NCBI GenBank assembly: GCA_937898195.1
Contig: CALEJD010000040.1
Location: 1-64,000 of the forward strand
Reading direction: 5' to 3'
From: an uncultured Clostridia bacterium
GTDB lineage: Bacteria > Bacillota > Clostridia > Oscillospirales > Acutalibacteraceae
Length of the DNA stretch: 64,000 nucleotides
A model generated the notes under the pieces. It worked only from the letters and a program-made list of their open reading frames with translations, was not told where the DNA came from and did not search any database. Below, piece by piece: positions 1-8,342 of this stretch. The position numbers and the translations under genes were made by a program. The stretch's first letter is position 1. Each line of letters opens with the position of its first letter.

Positions 1-72
1 GCGGCGAAGGTAGCGGACTGTAAATCCGTGACGTTAGATACATCTGTGGTTCGAGTCCACATCTGCCGACCA
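1..72 (+). tRNA. tRNA-Tyr (GTA), 5' truncated by window edge
   Basis: The window starts in the D-arm. The anticodon loop reads CTGTAAA (anticodon GTA, tyrosine). A long variable arm, normal for bacterial tRNA-Tyr, is followed by a canonical T-loop (GGTTCGAGTCC) and an encoded CCA at 70-72. The acceptor 5' strand is missing, so its pairing cannot be checked. It is the first of three clustered tRNAs. Confidence 0.9.
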
Positions 73-77
73 TACAT

Positions 78-164
78 GCGAGATTGGTGGAATTGGCAGA
101 CACTATGGACTTAAAATCCATTGATAGTAATATCGTAAGGGTTCAAATCCCTTATCTCGCACCA
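78..164 (+). tRNA. tRNA-Leu (TAA)
   Basis: The acceptor arms GCGAGAT (78-84) and ATCTCGC (154-160) pair perfectly. The anticodon loop has TAA, a long variable arm is present as expected for leucine tRNAs, and the 3' CCA is encoded. It decodes TTA, a frequent leucine codon in most genes of this window but a rare one in the capsid and tail-tube genes, which prefer CTG. Confidence 0.95.
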
Positions 165-175
165 AGATATAACAT

Positions 176-250
176 CGCAGGGTAATTCATTGGCAGAAAT
201 CAAGGCTCATATCCTTGAAGTAGCGAGTTCGATTCTCGCCCCTGCAACCA
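176..250 (+). tRNA. tRNA with CAT anticodon, initiator-like (fMet?)
   Basis: The anticodon stem CAAGG/CCTTG encloses a 7-nt loop with CAT. The T-arm is GCGAG-TTCGATT-CTCGC and CCA is encoded. The acceptor stem begins with C176 opposite A246, a C1xA72 mismatch that in bacteria marks initiator tRNA. Against this, the anticodon stem lacks the three GC pairs of canonical initiators, and pair 11:24 is T:A, as in elongators. An elongator tRNA-Met or a CAT-type tRNA-Ile is possible. Confidence 0.85.
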
Positions 251-257
251 GAATATT

Positions 258-301
258 CGTGTGTCATTAGTGTTTAGCGACGTTGGTGACACACGTTTTT
301 T
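258..301 (+). terminator. Rho-independent terminator after tRNA cluster
   Basis: An 8-bp stem CGTGTGTC/GACACACG (258-265/288-295), extendable by an A-T and a T-G pair, is followed by a T run. It ends the tRNA transcript and separates it from the lysin gene. Confidence 0.8.
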
Positions 302-328
302 ATTTATAGTATCAAAGGAGGAATGTGT

Positions 329-1522
329 ATGCGAAAATTCTTAATTATTACCCTTTCTTTGATTATGTCATTGTGCATAGCCACGACCTTCTCTTTTGGT
401 GCAAGCGGTGTCGTAATCAAGAATTATAACAAAGTGCCTACCCTTACAATAGGTCAATCATATACCATTTATGGCACGATAAAATCCAAGAACACAATCA
501 AGAGAGTTGAAGTTGGTGTTGTCAATGCCAAGACAAATAAATGGGAGACAAGGTATAATAAAAAGGTTGGCAAAAAGACATTTAGCATTTCCAAGGCAGA
601 CCCTTATGTTAAGTTTGGGTCACTTGGTGTTGGCGAACATAAGTATAGGATTTATGTTCACACATCTAAAAAGGTGTATACGGTTTTGAACCAACAGTTT
701 TCTGTAGTGGCTAAACCTTCGCCTACTCCACCAACTCCACCCACCCCAACACCAACACATATGAAGACGGTTAAGGAACAACAGGCTTTTCTTAATACGG
801 TTAATGTTGGCACCATTCAAGGCAGGATTGCCGAAGATGGTGTCAAGGGGGCGCAAACTACAAAAGCCATAAAATTATTCCAACAAGTAGAGGGGTTGGA
901 AGTAGACGGAGTGTGGGGCAAAAACACAAATGCGGCTTCCAATAAAACTATTGTTATGAGTGGTAAGCGTAAGGCGATAAATTGGGCGTGTAGTGTGGCG
1001 AATGATAATTCATTTGCGTATGGTACAGGTAAGCGGGCGCATCGGTCTGGATGCTACTTCTGTCAGACCAATACTGGTAAGAGAAAGTACAACAAGCAAC
1101 ATAAAGGTGAGCCAAAGTATGTAAATGGTCACACATATACCAAGACTTATTGTTGCAACCCATTTATCACAGCCGCATATGCTCATGGTGCGCAAGACCC
1201 AACAGTATATAAGAAGTGTCATGCTGGTGGCTCTTATGGTATGACCCCAAGTGATTGGAAGAAATGCCCAAACTTTAAGACTGTTGGTGCATGTAAAAAT
1301 GTTCCGTATTCAAAACTTCAAGCAGGAGACGTGATATTATCCAATAAAAACGTGAATAAGTGGACGCATCATGTATGGATGTATATTGGTCACGGAAGGT
1401 ATGTAGAAGCGTCTGGTGGTACATGGAGCGCAAGCAGTATTGCCGTTAAGGGCGGTGCAAAGAGTAAGTATGCAAAATATCATTCCCACAAAGGAACATA
1501 TGTAATGCGTTACGGTAAATAA
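329..1522 (+). CDS. Secreted peptidoglycan hydrolase: signal peptide, PG-binding, NlpC/P60-like
   Basis: I start at the second ATG (329), 7 nt after AAAGGAGG; the ATG at 323 is only 1 nt from it. The 397-aa protein begins with a Sec-type signal peptide (basic MRKF, hydrophobic core, cut near residue 26). A beta-rich domain of unknown type, a Pro/Thr linker (about 130-145) and a peptidoglycan-binding repeat (about 147-205, DGVKG and DGVWG turns) follow. The C-terminal part (about 210-397) looks like an NlpC/P60-type cysteine peptidase, with a Cys in TYCCNPF and a His in THHVWMYIG; the fold assignment is inferred. It probably cleaves cell-wall peptides from outside the membrane. It sits alone inside the tRNA patch, apart from the main lysis cassette, so a role other than final lysis is possible, such as exported lysin, superinfection control or a virion enzyme. 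Confidence 0.82.
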   Translation: MRKFLIITLSLIMSLCIATTFSFGASGVVIKNYNKVPTLTIGQSYTIYGTIKSKNTIKRVEVGVVNAKTNKWETRYNKKVGKKTFSISKADPYVKFGSLGVGEHKYRIYVHTSKKVYTVLNQQFSVVAKPSPTPPTPPTPTPTHMKTVKEQQAFLNTVNVGTIQGRIAEDGVKGAQTTKAIKLFQQVEGLEVDGVWGKNTNAASNKTIVMSGKRKAINWACSVANDNSFAYGTGKRAHRSGCYFCQTNTGKRKYNKQHKGEPKYVNGHTYTKTYCCNPFITAAYAHGAQDPTVYKKCHAGGSYGMTPSDWKKCPNFKTVGACKNVPYSKLQAGDVILSNKNVNKWTHHVWMYIGHGRYVEASGGTWSASSIAVKGGAKSKYAKYHSHKGTYVMRYGK

Positions 1523-1566
1523 TCCCACGGTGTCGCTCCACCAAGAAGCGAGCAATTTATATAGAC

Positions 1567-1594
1567 GGGGCGGTGACAAATATATAGCCGCCCC
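1567..1594 (+). other. GC-rich hairpin between lysin gene and tRNA-Thr
   Basis: A perfect 7-bp stem GGGGCGG/CCGCCCC (1567-1573/1588-1594) lies 8 nt before tRNA-Thr. No T run follows, so it is more likely an RNA processing or stability element than a terminator. The rest of 1523-1601 shows nothing recognisable. Confidence 0.5.
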
Positions 1595-1601
1595 ACAATA
1601 T

Positions 1602-1677
1602 GCCTTTGTAGCACAATTGGTAGTGCGTCTCACTTGTAATGAGAAGGTTGCATGTTCAAGTCATGTCAAAGGCTCCA
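1602..1677 (+). tRNA. tRNA-Thr (TGT)
   Basis: The acceptor GCCTTTG pairs with CAAAGGC. The anticodon stem TCTCA/TGAGA holds a loop with TGT. The T-loop is GTTCAAG and CCA is encoded at 1675-1677. It stands apart from the other three tRNAs, between the lysin gene and a terminator. Confidence 0.93.
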
Positions 1678-1684
1678 GAACATA

Positions 1685-1716
1685 GAGACAAGGATAGCCC
1701 TGTCTCTTTTTTTTTT
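1685..1716 (+). terminator. Rho-independent terminator after tRNA-Thr
   Basis: The stem GAGACA/TGTCTC (1685-1690/1701-1706) with additional pairing in the loop is followed by ten Ts. It ends the tRNA-Thr transcript. The next 60 nt before the holin gene are AT-rich; I see no promoter there strong enough to call. Confidence 0.85.
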
Positions 1717-1776
1717 AGTATAAAGGATACAAGGATAGTTATAATTGGGCATAAATAAAAGGTAAGGAGGAATAAG

Positions 1777-2064
1777 ATGAACAAGTTTCTTAAATCGAAT
1801 AAGACACAATGGCGGTTATTAAGAACCATCTTTCAAGGAATCTTATCTGTTCTGATAGCGAACATAGATTTATTGATTGGTGGCTTCGAGATTCCGATGG
1901 AGTATAAGGCTATGCTGGTTCCCGCAATCATGGCGGTGTTATCCCCTATCATGTCTTGTATTCAATCGCAAGGCAAGAATATTGAACCGTATGGTGGAGA
2001 GCGTGAAGGCAATCATTTTGTAGAGCACGAAGACTACGAACCAAGCGACGCTCATATCGAATAG
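1777..2064 (+). CDS. Putative holin
   Basis: The 95-aa protein has a short basic N-terminus, two predicted membrane helices (about 15-34 and 44-63) and an acidic hydrophilic tail rich in Glu and His. The start follows GGTAAGGAGGAATAAG. Size, topology and position 11 nt before a multidomain endolysin fit a class II-like holin that forms the membrane lesion at lysis. The assignment rests on topology and context, not on a recognised family. Confidence 0.75.
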   Translation: MNKFLKSNKTQWRLLRTIFQGILSVLIANIDLLIGGFEIPMEYKAMLVPAIMAVLSPIMSCIQSQGKNIEPYGGEREGNHFVEHEDYEPSDAHIE

Positions 2065-2075
2065 GGGTGATACAT

Positions 2076-3509
2076 ATGGCAGTTACAGCAAGTCAAGTTG
2101 TATCACAATTAGAGAACCATTTAGGACAAAATGGTTCTTATTATTGGAAAAAGTATGGATTAAAAAAGGGTACAGCGTGGTGCGCCGCATCTGTTTCTGC
2201 TTCATTTGCCGATGCTGGTGCGAAGGATAAGTTTTATGGCGGTAAGCCTGTGTTTTACGTCCCCTATGCGCAACAATGGTTAAAGAAAAATTGCAAACAT
2301 GTTCCGTTGAGCGATGTTCGTCGTGGCGATGTTATTATTTTTACATGGGACGGTAATGGTTATAACAAAGAGCGTGGCAGTCGTGACCATATTGGGTTTG
2401 CTCGTTCCGCAAGTAGTGGTAACACTTTGCACACTATCGAGGGAAACACTAATGGTGGCAAGGTAGCAACAAGGGAGCGTCCTGCGAAATATATTTACGG
2501 TGTATATAGACCTAATATGGACGGCGGGTCACCTGCCCCAACCCCACCAAAAGACGAGCCGCTTGAAGTTGATGGTGTTATGGGATATAATACCAAGTGC
2601 AGACTCCAAAAGTTCCTTGGGGTTGAGCAGGACGGCGTTATAGGAAAAAATACAACTAAAGCCCTTCAAAGGAAGGTCGGTTTGACTGGTAGGGACATTG
2701 ATGGTGCTTGGGGAAAGAAGACGAATAAATATCTTCAACGGTATCTGACAGCCCAAGGATTCAAAACCAACGATGACGGCGTTATGGGCAAAGAGACGAT
2801 TAAATCATTACAAAGATTCCTTAATAAATATTTTTTCGGTAGCGGGGGTGACACTCCAACCCCAAAACCAACGCCAACACCCACTCCAACACCAAGCGGG
2901 ATATCTTTAGCCAAGGTCATTGATATTTCTGCTTGGCAAGGCGTAATTTCTGTGGATGGGTTTAAGAAAGCGAAAGCCGATGGAGTGACTGCCGTAATTT
3001 TACGTTGCTCATATACTTCACAAAAGTCCTTCTCGCTTCATATAGATAAGGTATTTAAGCAGAATATTGCTAACGCAAAATCGGCTGGACTTCCAGTTGG
3101 TGTGTACCATTATTCTCAAGCGATAACTGTTGCTGAAGCGAAAAAGGAAGCGGAGTATGTTATTAGCATTATTAGTGGAATGAAACTTGAACTTCCTGTT
3201 GCATTTGATTGGGAGTTTGGTGGTAGATTATCCAGAAGTAGAGCCATGAATAATGGTAAAGCAACTAACAAGAAAATCTGTGATGCGTTCTGTAACACAA
3301 TTCAATCCGCTGGTTTTGTGCCAATGGTATACGCTAATTTAGACACACTGAATAACTATATCTCTAACGAACTATCTAAATCATGGAAGATTTGGGTTGC
3401 CCAATATAATAAAACGTGTGATTACAAATACCCAAGGTATTTATGGCAGTACACATCGTCTGGTAAAGTAAATGGCTTGAGTGGTAGAATTGACATGAAT
3501 AAGGGGTGA
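2076..3509 (+). CDS. Bifunctional endolysin: CHAP amidase/peptidase + PG-binding repeats + GH25 muramidase
   Basis: The ATG at 2076 is chosen because AGGGGTGA lies 5 nt upstream; a GTG at 2067 falls inside that ribosome binding site. The 477-aa product has an N-terminal CHAP domain (about 1-145; nucleophile Cys36 in TAWCAASV, His in RDHIGFA), a proline hinge, two or three peptidoglycan-binding repeats (about 165-265; DGVMG, DGVIG, DGAWG turns), a second Thr/Pro hinge, and a GH25 lysozyme domain (about 285-477; VIDISAWQG and FDWEFGG carrying the acidic residues). It should cut both the glycan strand and the peptide part of host peptidoglycan. There is no signal peptide, so release through the upstream holin is expected. 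Confidence 0.93.
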   Translation: MAVTASQVVSQLENHLGQNGSYYWKKYGLKKGTAWCAASVSASFADAGAKDKFYGGKPVFYVPYAQQWLKKNCKHVPLSDVRRGDVIIFTWDGNGYNKERGSRDHIGFARSASSGNTLHTIEGNTNGGKVATRERPAKYIYGVYRPNMDGGSPAPTPPKDEPLEVDGVMGYNTKCRLQKFLGVEQDGVIGKNTTKALQRKVGLTGRDIDGAWGKKTNKYLQRYLTAQGFKTNDDGVMGKETIKSLQRFLNKYFFGSGGDTPTPKPTPTPTPTPSGISLAKVIDISAWQGVISVDGFKKAKADGVTAVILRCSYTSQKSFSLHIDKVFKQNIANAKSAGLPVGVYHYSQAITVAEAKKEAEYVISIISGMKLELPVAFDWEFGGRLSRSRAMNNGKATNKKICDAFCNTIQSAGFVPMVYANLDTLNNYISNELSKSWKIWVAQYNKTCDYKYPRYLWQYTSSGKVNGLSGRIDMNKG

Positions 3510-3515
3510 CAGTAA

Positions 3516-3845
3516 ATGTCTACGACAGCGATAGTAAGTGTATGCGGCATCATTATGGCAATTGGTGGTGCGCTTGCCTATATTGGCAGAGCCATTAGTG
3601 CTATTCAGAAGCCACAAAAGGAGAACGAGAGAAAATTTGAGCATATTTATGAGTGTTTAACAAGGGATAAGGATGATATTGCCGAGTTGCGAAAATTGGC
3701 AAACGAAAATCGAGAAGCAATAGGGTTCCTTGTTAAGATTAATTTGGTGATGCTAAAGCATCTTGAGTCTGGTAATGATACCGGGGAAATGAGACAAACT
3801 ATTCACGACGTAGAAGAATGGTTAATAGAACGTGGGACACATTAA
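3516..3845 (+). CDS. Membrane-anchored coiled-coil protein of the lysis cassette
   Basis: The 109-aa protein has one N-terminal membrane helix (about 6-25, rich in Gly, Ala and Ile) followed by a charged, heptad-like helix. It is reminiscent of XhlA/hemolysin-type lysis accessory proteins, but I cannot assign a family with certainty. It lies 6 nt after the endolysin gene with GGGGTGAC as ribosome binding site, so it is co-transcribed with holin and endolysin and probably helps lysis. Confidence 0.6.
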   Translation: MSTTAIVSVCGIIMAIGGALAYIGRAISAIQKPQKENERKFEHIYECLTRDKDDIAELRKLANENREAIGFLVKINLVMLKHLESGNDTGEMRQTIHDVEEWLIERGTH

Positions 3846-3853
3846 GTTTCCAC

Positions 3854-3920
3854 AATAATACATGGCGTAATGTCATGTATTATTCAAGTACACTCATTGG
3901 GTGTATTTGAATAATACATG
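3854..3920 (+). promoter_or_regulatory. Two mutually exclusive hairpins between lysis and packaging genes
   Basis: The motif AATAATACATG occurs at 3854-3864 and again at 3910-3920, with its complement CATGTATTATT between them at 3874-3884. The middle copy can pair upstream (11-bp perfect stem, 9-nt loop) or downstream (3874-3893 with 3901-3920, a 20-bp stem with one G-T wobble and a 7-nt loop). No T run follows, so it is not a simple terminator. It could be an RNA switch, an RNase III site, or a DNA site for terminase, since the small terminase gene starts 35 nt later. Confidence 0.7.
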
Positions 3921-3954
3921 AGATTCAAAAGGATAAAAAGGAAGGAGACGATTA

Positions 3955-4854
3955 ATGGCTAAAGATACAATGCCGCTGGAATCTTACTGCGTGTGTTGCG
4001 GTAGAATGTATACGATAGAAAACTTTTATAAATCGACCAGCCCATATCATAACAATAAAGTCCTTCCATATTGTAAGGATTGTTGTCGGAAAATGGTGTT
4101 GGACTATATAAAGAAGTTTGGAAGTTTAGAGTGTGCTATGTGGATGACGTGTGCTAATCTTGGTATTCCATTTACCAAGCGGGCGTTTGAAGCATTGGAA
4201 CGCACGATATCTGAACGTGGTACAACAACGGATAAATATAATTACGTTGGCAATTATTTGCGATGTTTAAGAACTACCAAGCGAAGGGAAGATAATTGGA
4301 AGGAATTCGCAGATACCGATGTATCCTTTGGCGATATTGCTACAATGCAGAAGCATGAGCAATCCATTAAACAAGAAATGGAAAAGTTCAAGTTGGATTG
4401 GGGATACCAAGAAGTGGAAGATTATCAATTTCTGGAATATCGGTTTGATTATTATACCGCTGACCTTGGCGAACTTAAACCGTCGCAGGAAACACTATAT
4501 AGGAGATTATGCTTGGTTGAACTGGCTATTCGTAAAAAAGATGAAGCCCATGAAGACACTAAAGACGAGCAAAAGCAACTTATTCAACTAATGAAAACAT
4601 TGGAAATCGACGACTTCCAGAACACCAAGGATATGACTATGGCTGAAAAGATTATCGAAGCGCAGATTGCTTGGATGGAAGAAGAAGAACCAGCGTTTCA
4701 CTATAAAGACAAGGAAAAGTATAGGGACTTCTGCGGTATAGGCGCATATTGGGAAGACCATGTAAAGCGTCCGTTGCGAAATCTTTTAACTGGCTCAAAA
4801 GAATATACTCTGACCGATACACGGGACGAGATTGCTGAATATGATGAAGAGTAG
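3955..4854 (+). CDS. Putative terminase small subunit with N-terminal zinc finger
   Basis: The 299-aa protein carries a Cys-rich N-terminus (CVCCGRMY then YCKDCCRKM, a likely zinc ribbon, about 12-43) followed by a helical, charged body. I recognise no catalytic motif. It lies directly before the large terminase gene, which begins 10 nt downstream, and after a palindromic region. The position and DNA-binding-like finger point to the packaging-site recognition subunit. The start follows AAGGAAGGAGACGATTA. Confidence 0.65.
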   Translation: MAKDTMPLESYCVCCGRMYTIENFYKSTSPYHNNKVLPYCKDCCRKMVLDYIKKFGSLECAMWMTCANLGIPFTKRAFEALERTISERGTTTDKYNYVGNYLRCLRTTKRREDNWKEFADTDVSFGDIATMQKHEQSIKQEMEKFKLDWGYQEVEDYQFLEYRFDYYTADLGELKPSQETLYRRLCLVELAIRKKDEAHEDTKDEQKQLIQLMKTLEIDDFQNTKDMTMAEKIIEAQIAWMEEEEPAFHYKDKEKYRDFCGIGAYWEDHVKRPLRNLLTGSKEYTLTDTRDEIAEYDEE

Positions 4855-4863
4855 GTGATTGCT

Positions 4864-6720
4864 ATGACTCTTGAAGAATTGATTCGTCAAAAGAAGCAAC
4901 GCCAAAAGAAAAAACACATACTTACAAAAGAAGAGCGTAAAAGGCAGGTTAGAGATTGGTGCACGTTTTACAGGCGTAACTGGAATATATATGCCAGAGA
5001 TAGGCTTGGTATCAATCTTAAACCGTTCCAAGAAATTATGTTATACCTTCTTGGTGTGAGTAATGTCTTCTTCATGATGTGTGGTCGTGGTCAATCCAAG
5101 ACGTTTATGGCGGCATTAGCGGCGTTTATTAAATGTTTGCTCTACCCCCATTCAGAAGTTGTTTTAACGGCTACCACCATCAAAACAGCCAAGAAGATGG
5201 TAAAGGAAAAAATGGAAGGCGAGTTGTGCGATAGGTTTTCGCCCGTGTTGAACTGGATGTATAAAAATGGCTTGATTAAATTCTTCTATAACGAAGAAGA
5301 AATCAAGGTTGATTTTGTGTTCAACGGTTCATGGATTAAAGTTCTGCCGCAGGTAGACTCTTCAAGGGGTGAAAGAGCGAATACACTTGTCTTTGAAGAG
5401 TGTCGATTGTTGAAAAAGGAAATGGTTGATTCTGTATTCCTTCCTATGCGACATGCACGGGTTCCATCATATAGGTTGTTACCAGAGTATGAAAATGACC
5501 CACGGCTTGTGGAGCGGGCGCAGATTATATATCTGACATCTACAAGATACAAGCATGAGTGGTTCTGGAACGCTTGGAAGGTATGCGTAAATAACTTCTA
5601 TGCGAGCACACGACTTGTGTATAATATTTTCGCTGGCGATGTTGTTACATCCATCTATCATAAATTTATGACACAAGAAGATTTTGATATTGCTAAAATT
5701 GAAGCGTCAGACCTTGAGGTTAGGATGGAATATTATAACGAACCACAAGGCGAGATTGAAGGAAGTTTTTATACCTTGCAGATGTTTAGTTCTAATCGAA
5801 ACATTCCACATAAACGTGCGTTTATCCCGCCAGACACAGAAGAATTTGTGGTGGATTATGCACGGGGTGAATTGCCATGGTTTAGACCAAAGAAGGAAGA
5901 AGAAGTTCGTGCGCTATACATTGACTTTGCTTTTACTGATACAACAAGCAAAGATAATGATGCAGATAATACAGTTATTGGGTGTATGTCTGGATATCCA
6001 AATGAAAAGCGCGACCACTTCCTACGCAATTGTGAATACATGGAAACGTATTCTGGTGGTCAAAAGGACGAGACTTTGTTGCGTATTCGTGAATTATTCT
6101 TCTATTATGATGCTGATGTTATATTATTAGACCTTCGTAATGGTGGGGAAGACCGCTGGGTGGACTTGTCAAAGTCATATTATCATGAAGAATTAGGCAT
6201 ACAAATGTCTGGATTCGGGATATATGATAATGATGAGATTATGAGTTTTTATTGTGACAAGACAAAGATAGACAATTTAAGAAGTAGAACGGTAGACCCT
6301 AATGCATCGCACGTTGTTATCCCTGTAATCGGTACAGCAGAAAGAAATAACAACTATCATCTTGTGATGAAGACATCTTTACAAAACCATATCATTCGAT
6401 TTTTAGTTGATGAAATGGTGGCAAAAGACGAGTTGCAAGAGAACGGTGTATATAGCACATGGAGTTCCAAGAAACGTATGAGAGAATTGCTTGGTCATGT
6501 GCAATTAGATATTATGATTATTGATGAAGCAATCAAGTTACAACAGGTGATTAACAAGGGTTTTATTTCATTGGTAACGGTTGGGCGTAACAAGCGTGAC
6601 CGAATTGTTGCTTGTGAATATGCCAATTATTTCTATCATCTGCTTGAACTTGATATGATAAAAAATGAAACCACAACCCCATTTGATGCGTCAGAATGGC
6701 AATTATGGGGTGAAACATAA
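4864..6720 (+). CDS. terL: Terminase large subunit
   Basis: The start at 4864 has AGGTGA 5 nt upstream; an in-frame GTG at 4855 overlaps that site. The 618-aa protein has an N-terminal ATPase with a variant Walker A (CGRGQSKT, about 73-80) and a Walker B-like NTLVFEE (about 173-179). A C-terminal RNase H-like nuclease follows, with acidic residues in LYIDFAF and VILLDLRNG. It cuts concatemers and pumps DNA through the portal encoded next. Length and domain order are typical. Confidence 0.93.
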   Translation: MTLEELIRQKKQRQKKKHILTKEERKRQVRDWCTFYRRNWNIYARDRLGINLKPFQEIMLYLLGVSNVFFMMCGRGQSKTFMAALAAFIKCLLYPHSEVVLTATTIKTAKKMVKEKMEGELCDRFSPVLNWMYKNGLIKFFYNEEEIKVDFVFNGSWIKVLPQVDSSRGERANTLVFEECRLLKKEMVDSVFLPMRHARVPSYRLLPEYENDPRLVERAQIIYLTSTRYKHEWFWNAWKVCVNNFYASTRLVYNIFAGDVVTSIYHKFMTQEDFDIAKIEASDLEVRMEYYNEPQGEIEGSFYTLQMFSSNRNIPHKRAFIPPDTEEFVVDYARGELPWFRPKKEEEVRALYIDFAFTDTTSKDNDADNTVIGCMSGYPNEKRDHFLRNCEYMETYSGGQKDETLLRIRELFFYYDADVILLDLRNGGEDRWVDLSKSYYHEELGIQMSGFGIYDNDEIMSFYCDKTKIDNLRSRTVDPNASHVVIPVIGTAERNNNYHLVMKTSLQNHIIRFLVDEMVAKDELQENGVYSTWSSKKRMRELLGHVQLDIMIIDEAIKLQQVINKGFISLVTVGRNKRDRIVACEYANYFYHLLELDMIKNETTTPFDASEWQLWGET

Positions 6721-6741
6721 TAAAAGAAAGGAGGGTGCCAT

Positions 6742-8331
6742 TTGGGAGATAAAGAAGAAAAGAAGGAATTGTTAAGCCGAGAGCAAGTATGGTCTGTCTT
6801 ACAATTTGCCGATGCACTGTATAAAGGTACATCTTGGTTGTACGGCGGTGGTGTTTATACGCCAGAAATATTAAATCAGAACCTTACTAATCTCGACAAA
6901 GACATTCAGAAGCCAACTTATCAAAAGGTGTTGAAGGCTTTAAGCAACGCCCCAGATAACGAAGAAGTGCTACGCTCCTTTTCGCAATACATGGAATACT
7001 TCGACACGATATATAATAAAGTGTTGAACTATAAAGCAGACATGTTGTCCTTTGACCTTAATGTGGTTTGTGAGAATGCGAGTGGGTCTGATTATAAATC
7101 AAAGGAATATAAGGAAGACAAAGCAAGGGTCAACAAATTTCTATTTAACTTTGATTACCAACATGTTTTTCGTGACATAGTAAAACAACTTCTGCGTAAT
7201 GGCGTTTATTATTGTTGGTATCGTGAGACTCCCCAGAAGAAGGGTGTGCAGAAATATGCCCTACAAATGCTCCCACAGAAATATTGTAAGATAACTGGAT
7301 ATTGGGAGAATGGGCTGTTGTTTGATATTGACCTTACATTCTTATTAAGTGGAATGGTTGACCTTGGATTGTATGCTCCGATATTTGGTGAGTATTTTGA
7401 CGAATTATTTGACCCAACAAGTTATAAGAAGTATATCCCGTCCAATCAATTCAATAAGCGTGATGGTACATGGGCGTTCTGGGTGCAGACGTCACCAGAT
7501 AAAGGTGCATGGTGTTTTAAGGCAGATACAAGCACATTCTCCACAGTGCCGCCTTTAGCGCATTTGATGCGTAATACAATTTTAGATGCGGAAGTGCAAA
7601 AGTTGCAGTATGATAAGGATTTTGCCAGTGCGTATGGAATCCTTGTTGGTCAGATGATGATGAAAAAGGACTCCAAACAGACTAATGACTTTGCTATTGA
7701 GCCAAAGGTGCTTGGTCAATTACTTAACCTTGTGCAGTCTGGGTTGAGCAAGAACATTAAGGTTGGTGCTATGCCGACAGAGAATAATAAGTTCTATCAA
7801 TTTGAAGATTATAACGAGAACATGTATACTAATCAAAACCTTAACACATCTGCGCTTGGCGCAAGTGCTACAAGGGTTATTTATACTACTGACAAGTGTT
7901 CTGAAGCGGAGTTGATTGCACAGATTACTACCGACGCTGGCGAAATCAAGAAGTTATACTATCAATTTGCGAATTTTCTTAATTTCTTTGTAAACAAGAA
8001 GACCAAGAAATATAAATTTAATTTTCATTTTGATGGACTTGAATATTGGTTCGATAAGGAAGCCCGTAGGGACAAGATGCTTGAATTGGCTGACCGGGGA
8101 ATCATCCTTGGTGAAGGTGCGTGGGCGCAAGCCTATGGTATCCCGCCACATATCTTCGAGCAGTCGTTAGATGAAGGTAAGAATGGTGGATTAGTAGATA
8201 AGTTAGGGCAACTGATATCTATTCATACAGCGTCTAATACAACCAATGACGAAGGTGGCAGACCGCTTAAACGAAGGGTTAAGACATCAAGTAGAGATTA
8301 TGACAAGAAGCGGACAGGTAAAAGGACATAA
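6742..8331 (+). CDS. Portal protein
   Basis: A TTG start at 6742 is supported by AAGGAGGG six nt upstream and by the absence of a good ATG nearby. The 529-aa protein is the size of phage portals, has alternating helical and aromatic segments, and sits directly between large terminase and the capsid genes. The portal forms the dodecameric ring at the capsid vertex through which DNA moves. No enzyme motif is expected. The call rests mainly on size and gene order. Confidence 0.85.
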   Translation: MGDKEEKKELLSREQVWSVLQFADALYKGTSWLYGGGVYTPEILNQNLTNLDKDIQKPTYQKVLKALSNAPDNEEVLRSFSQYMEYFDTIYNKVLNYKADMLSFDLNVVCENASGSDYKSKEYKEDKARVNKFLFNFDYQHVFRDIVKQLLRNGVYYCWYRETPQKKGVQKYALQMLPQKYCKITGYWENGLLFDIDLTFLLSGMVDLGLYAPIFGEYFDELFDPTSYKKYIPSNQFNKRDGTWAFWVQTSPDKGAWCFKADTSTFSTVPPLAHLMRNTILDAEVQKLQYDKDFASAYGILVGQMMMKKDSKQTNDFAIEPKVLGQLLNLVQSGLSKNIKVGAMPTENNKFYQFEDYNENMYTNQNLNTSALGASATRVIYTTDKCSEAELIAQITTDAGEIKKLYYQFANFLNFFVNKKTKKYKFNFHFDGLEYWFDKEARRDKMLELADRGIILGEGAWAQAYGIPPHIFEQSLDEGKNGGLVDKLGQLISIHTASNTTNDEGGRPLKRRVKTSSRDYDKKRTGKRT

Positions 8332-8342
8332 GGGGTGATATG

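Noticed and set aside
1716..1776. Late promoter before the holin gene (TATAAT near 1740)
   Set aside because: A -10-like box is present but there is no -35 at 16-18 bp; the stretch is simply AT-rich.
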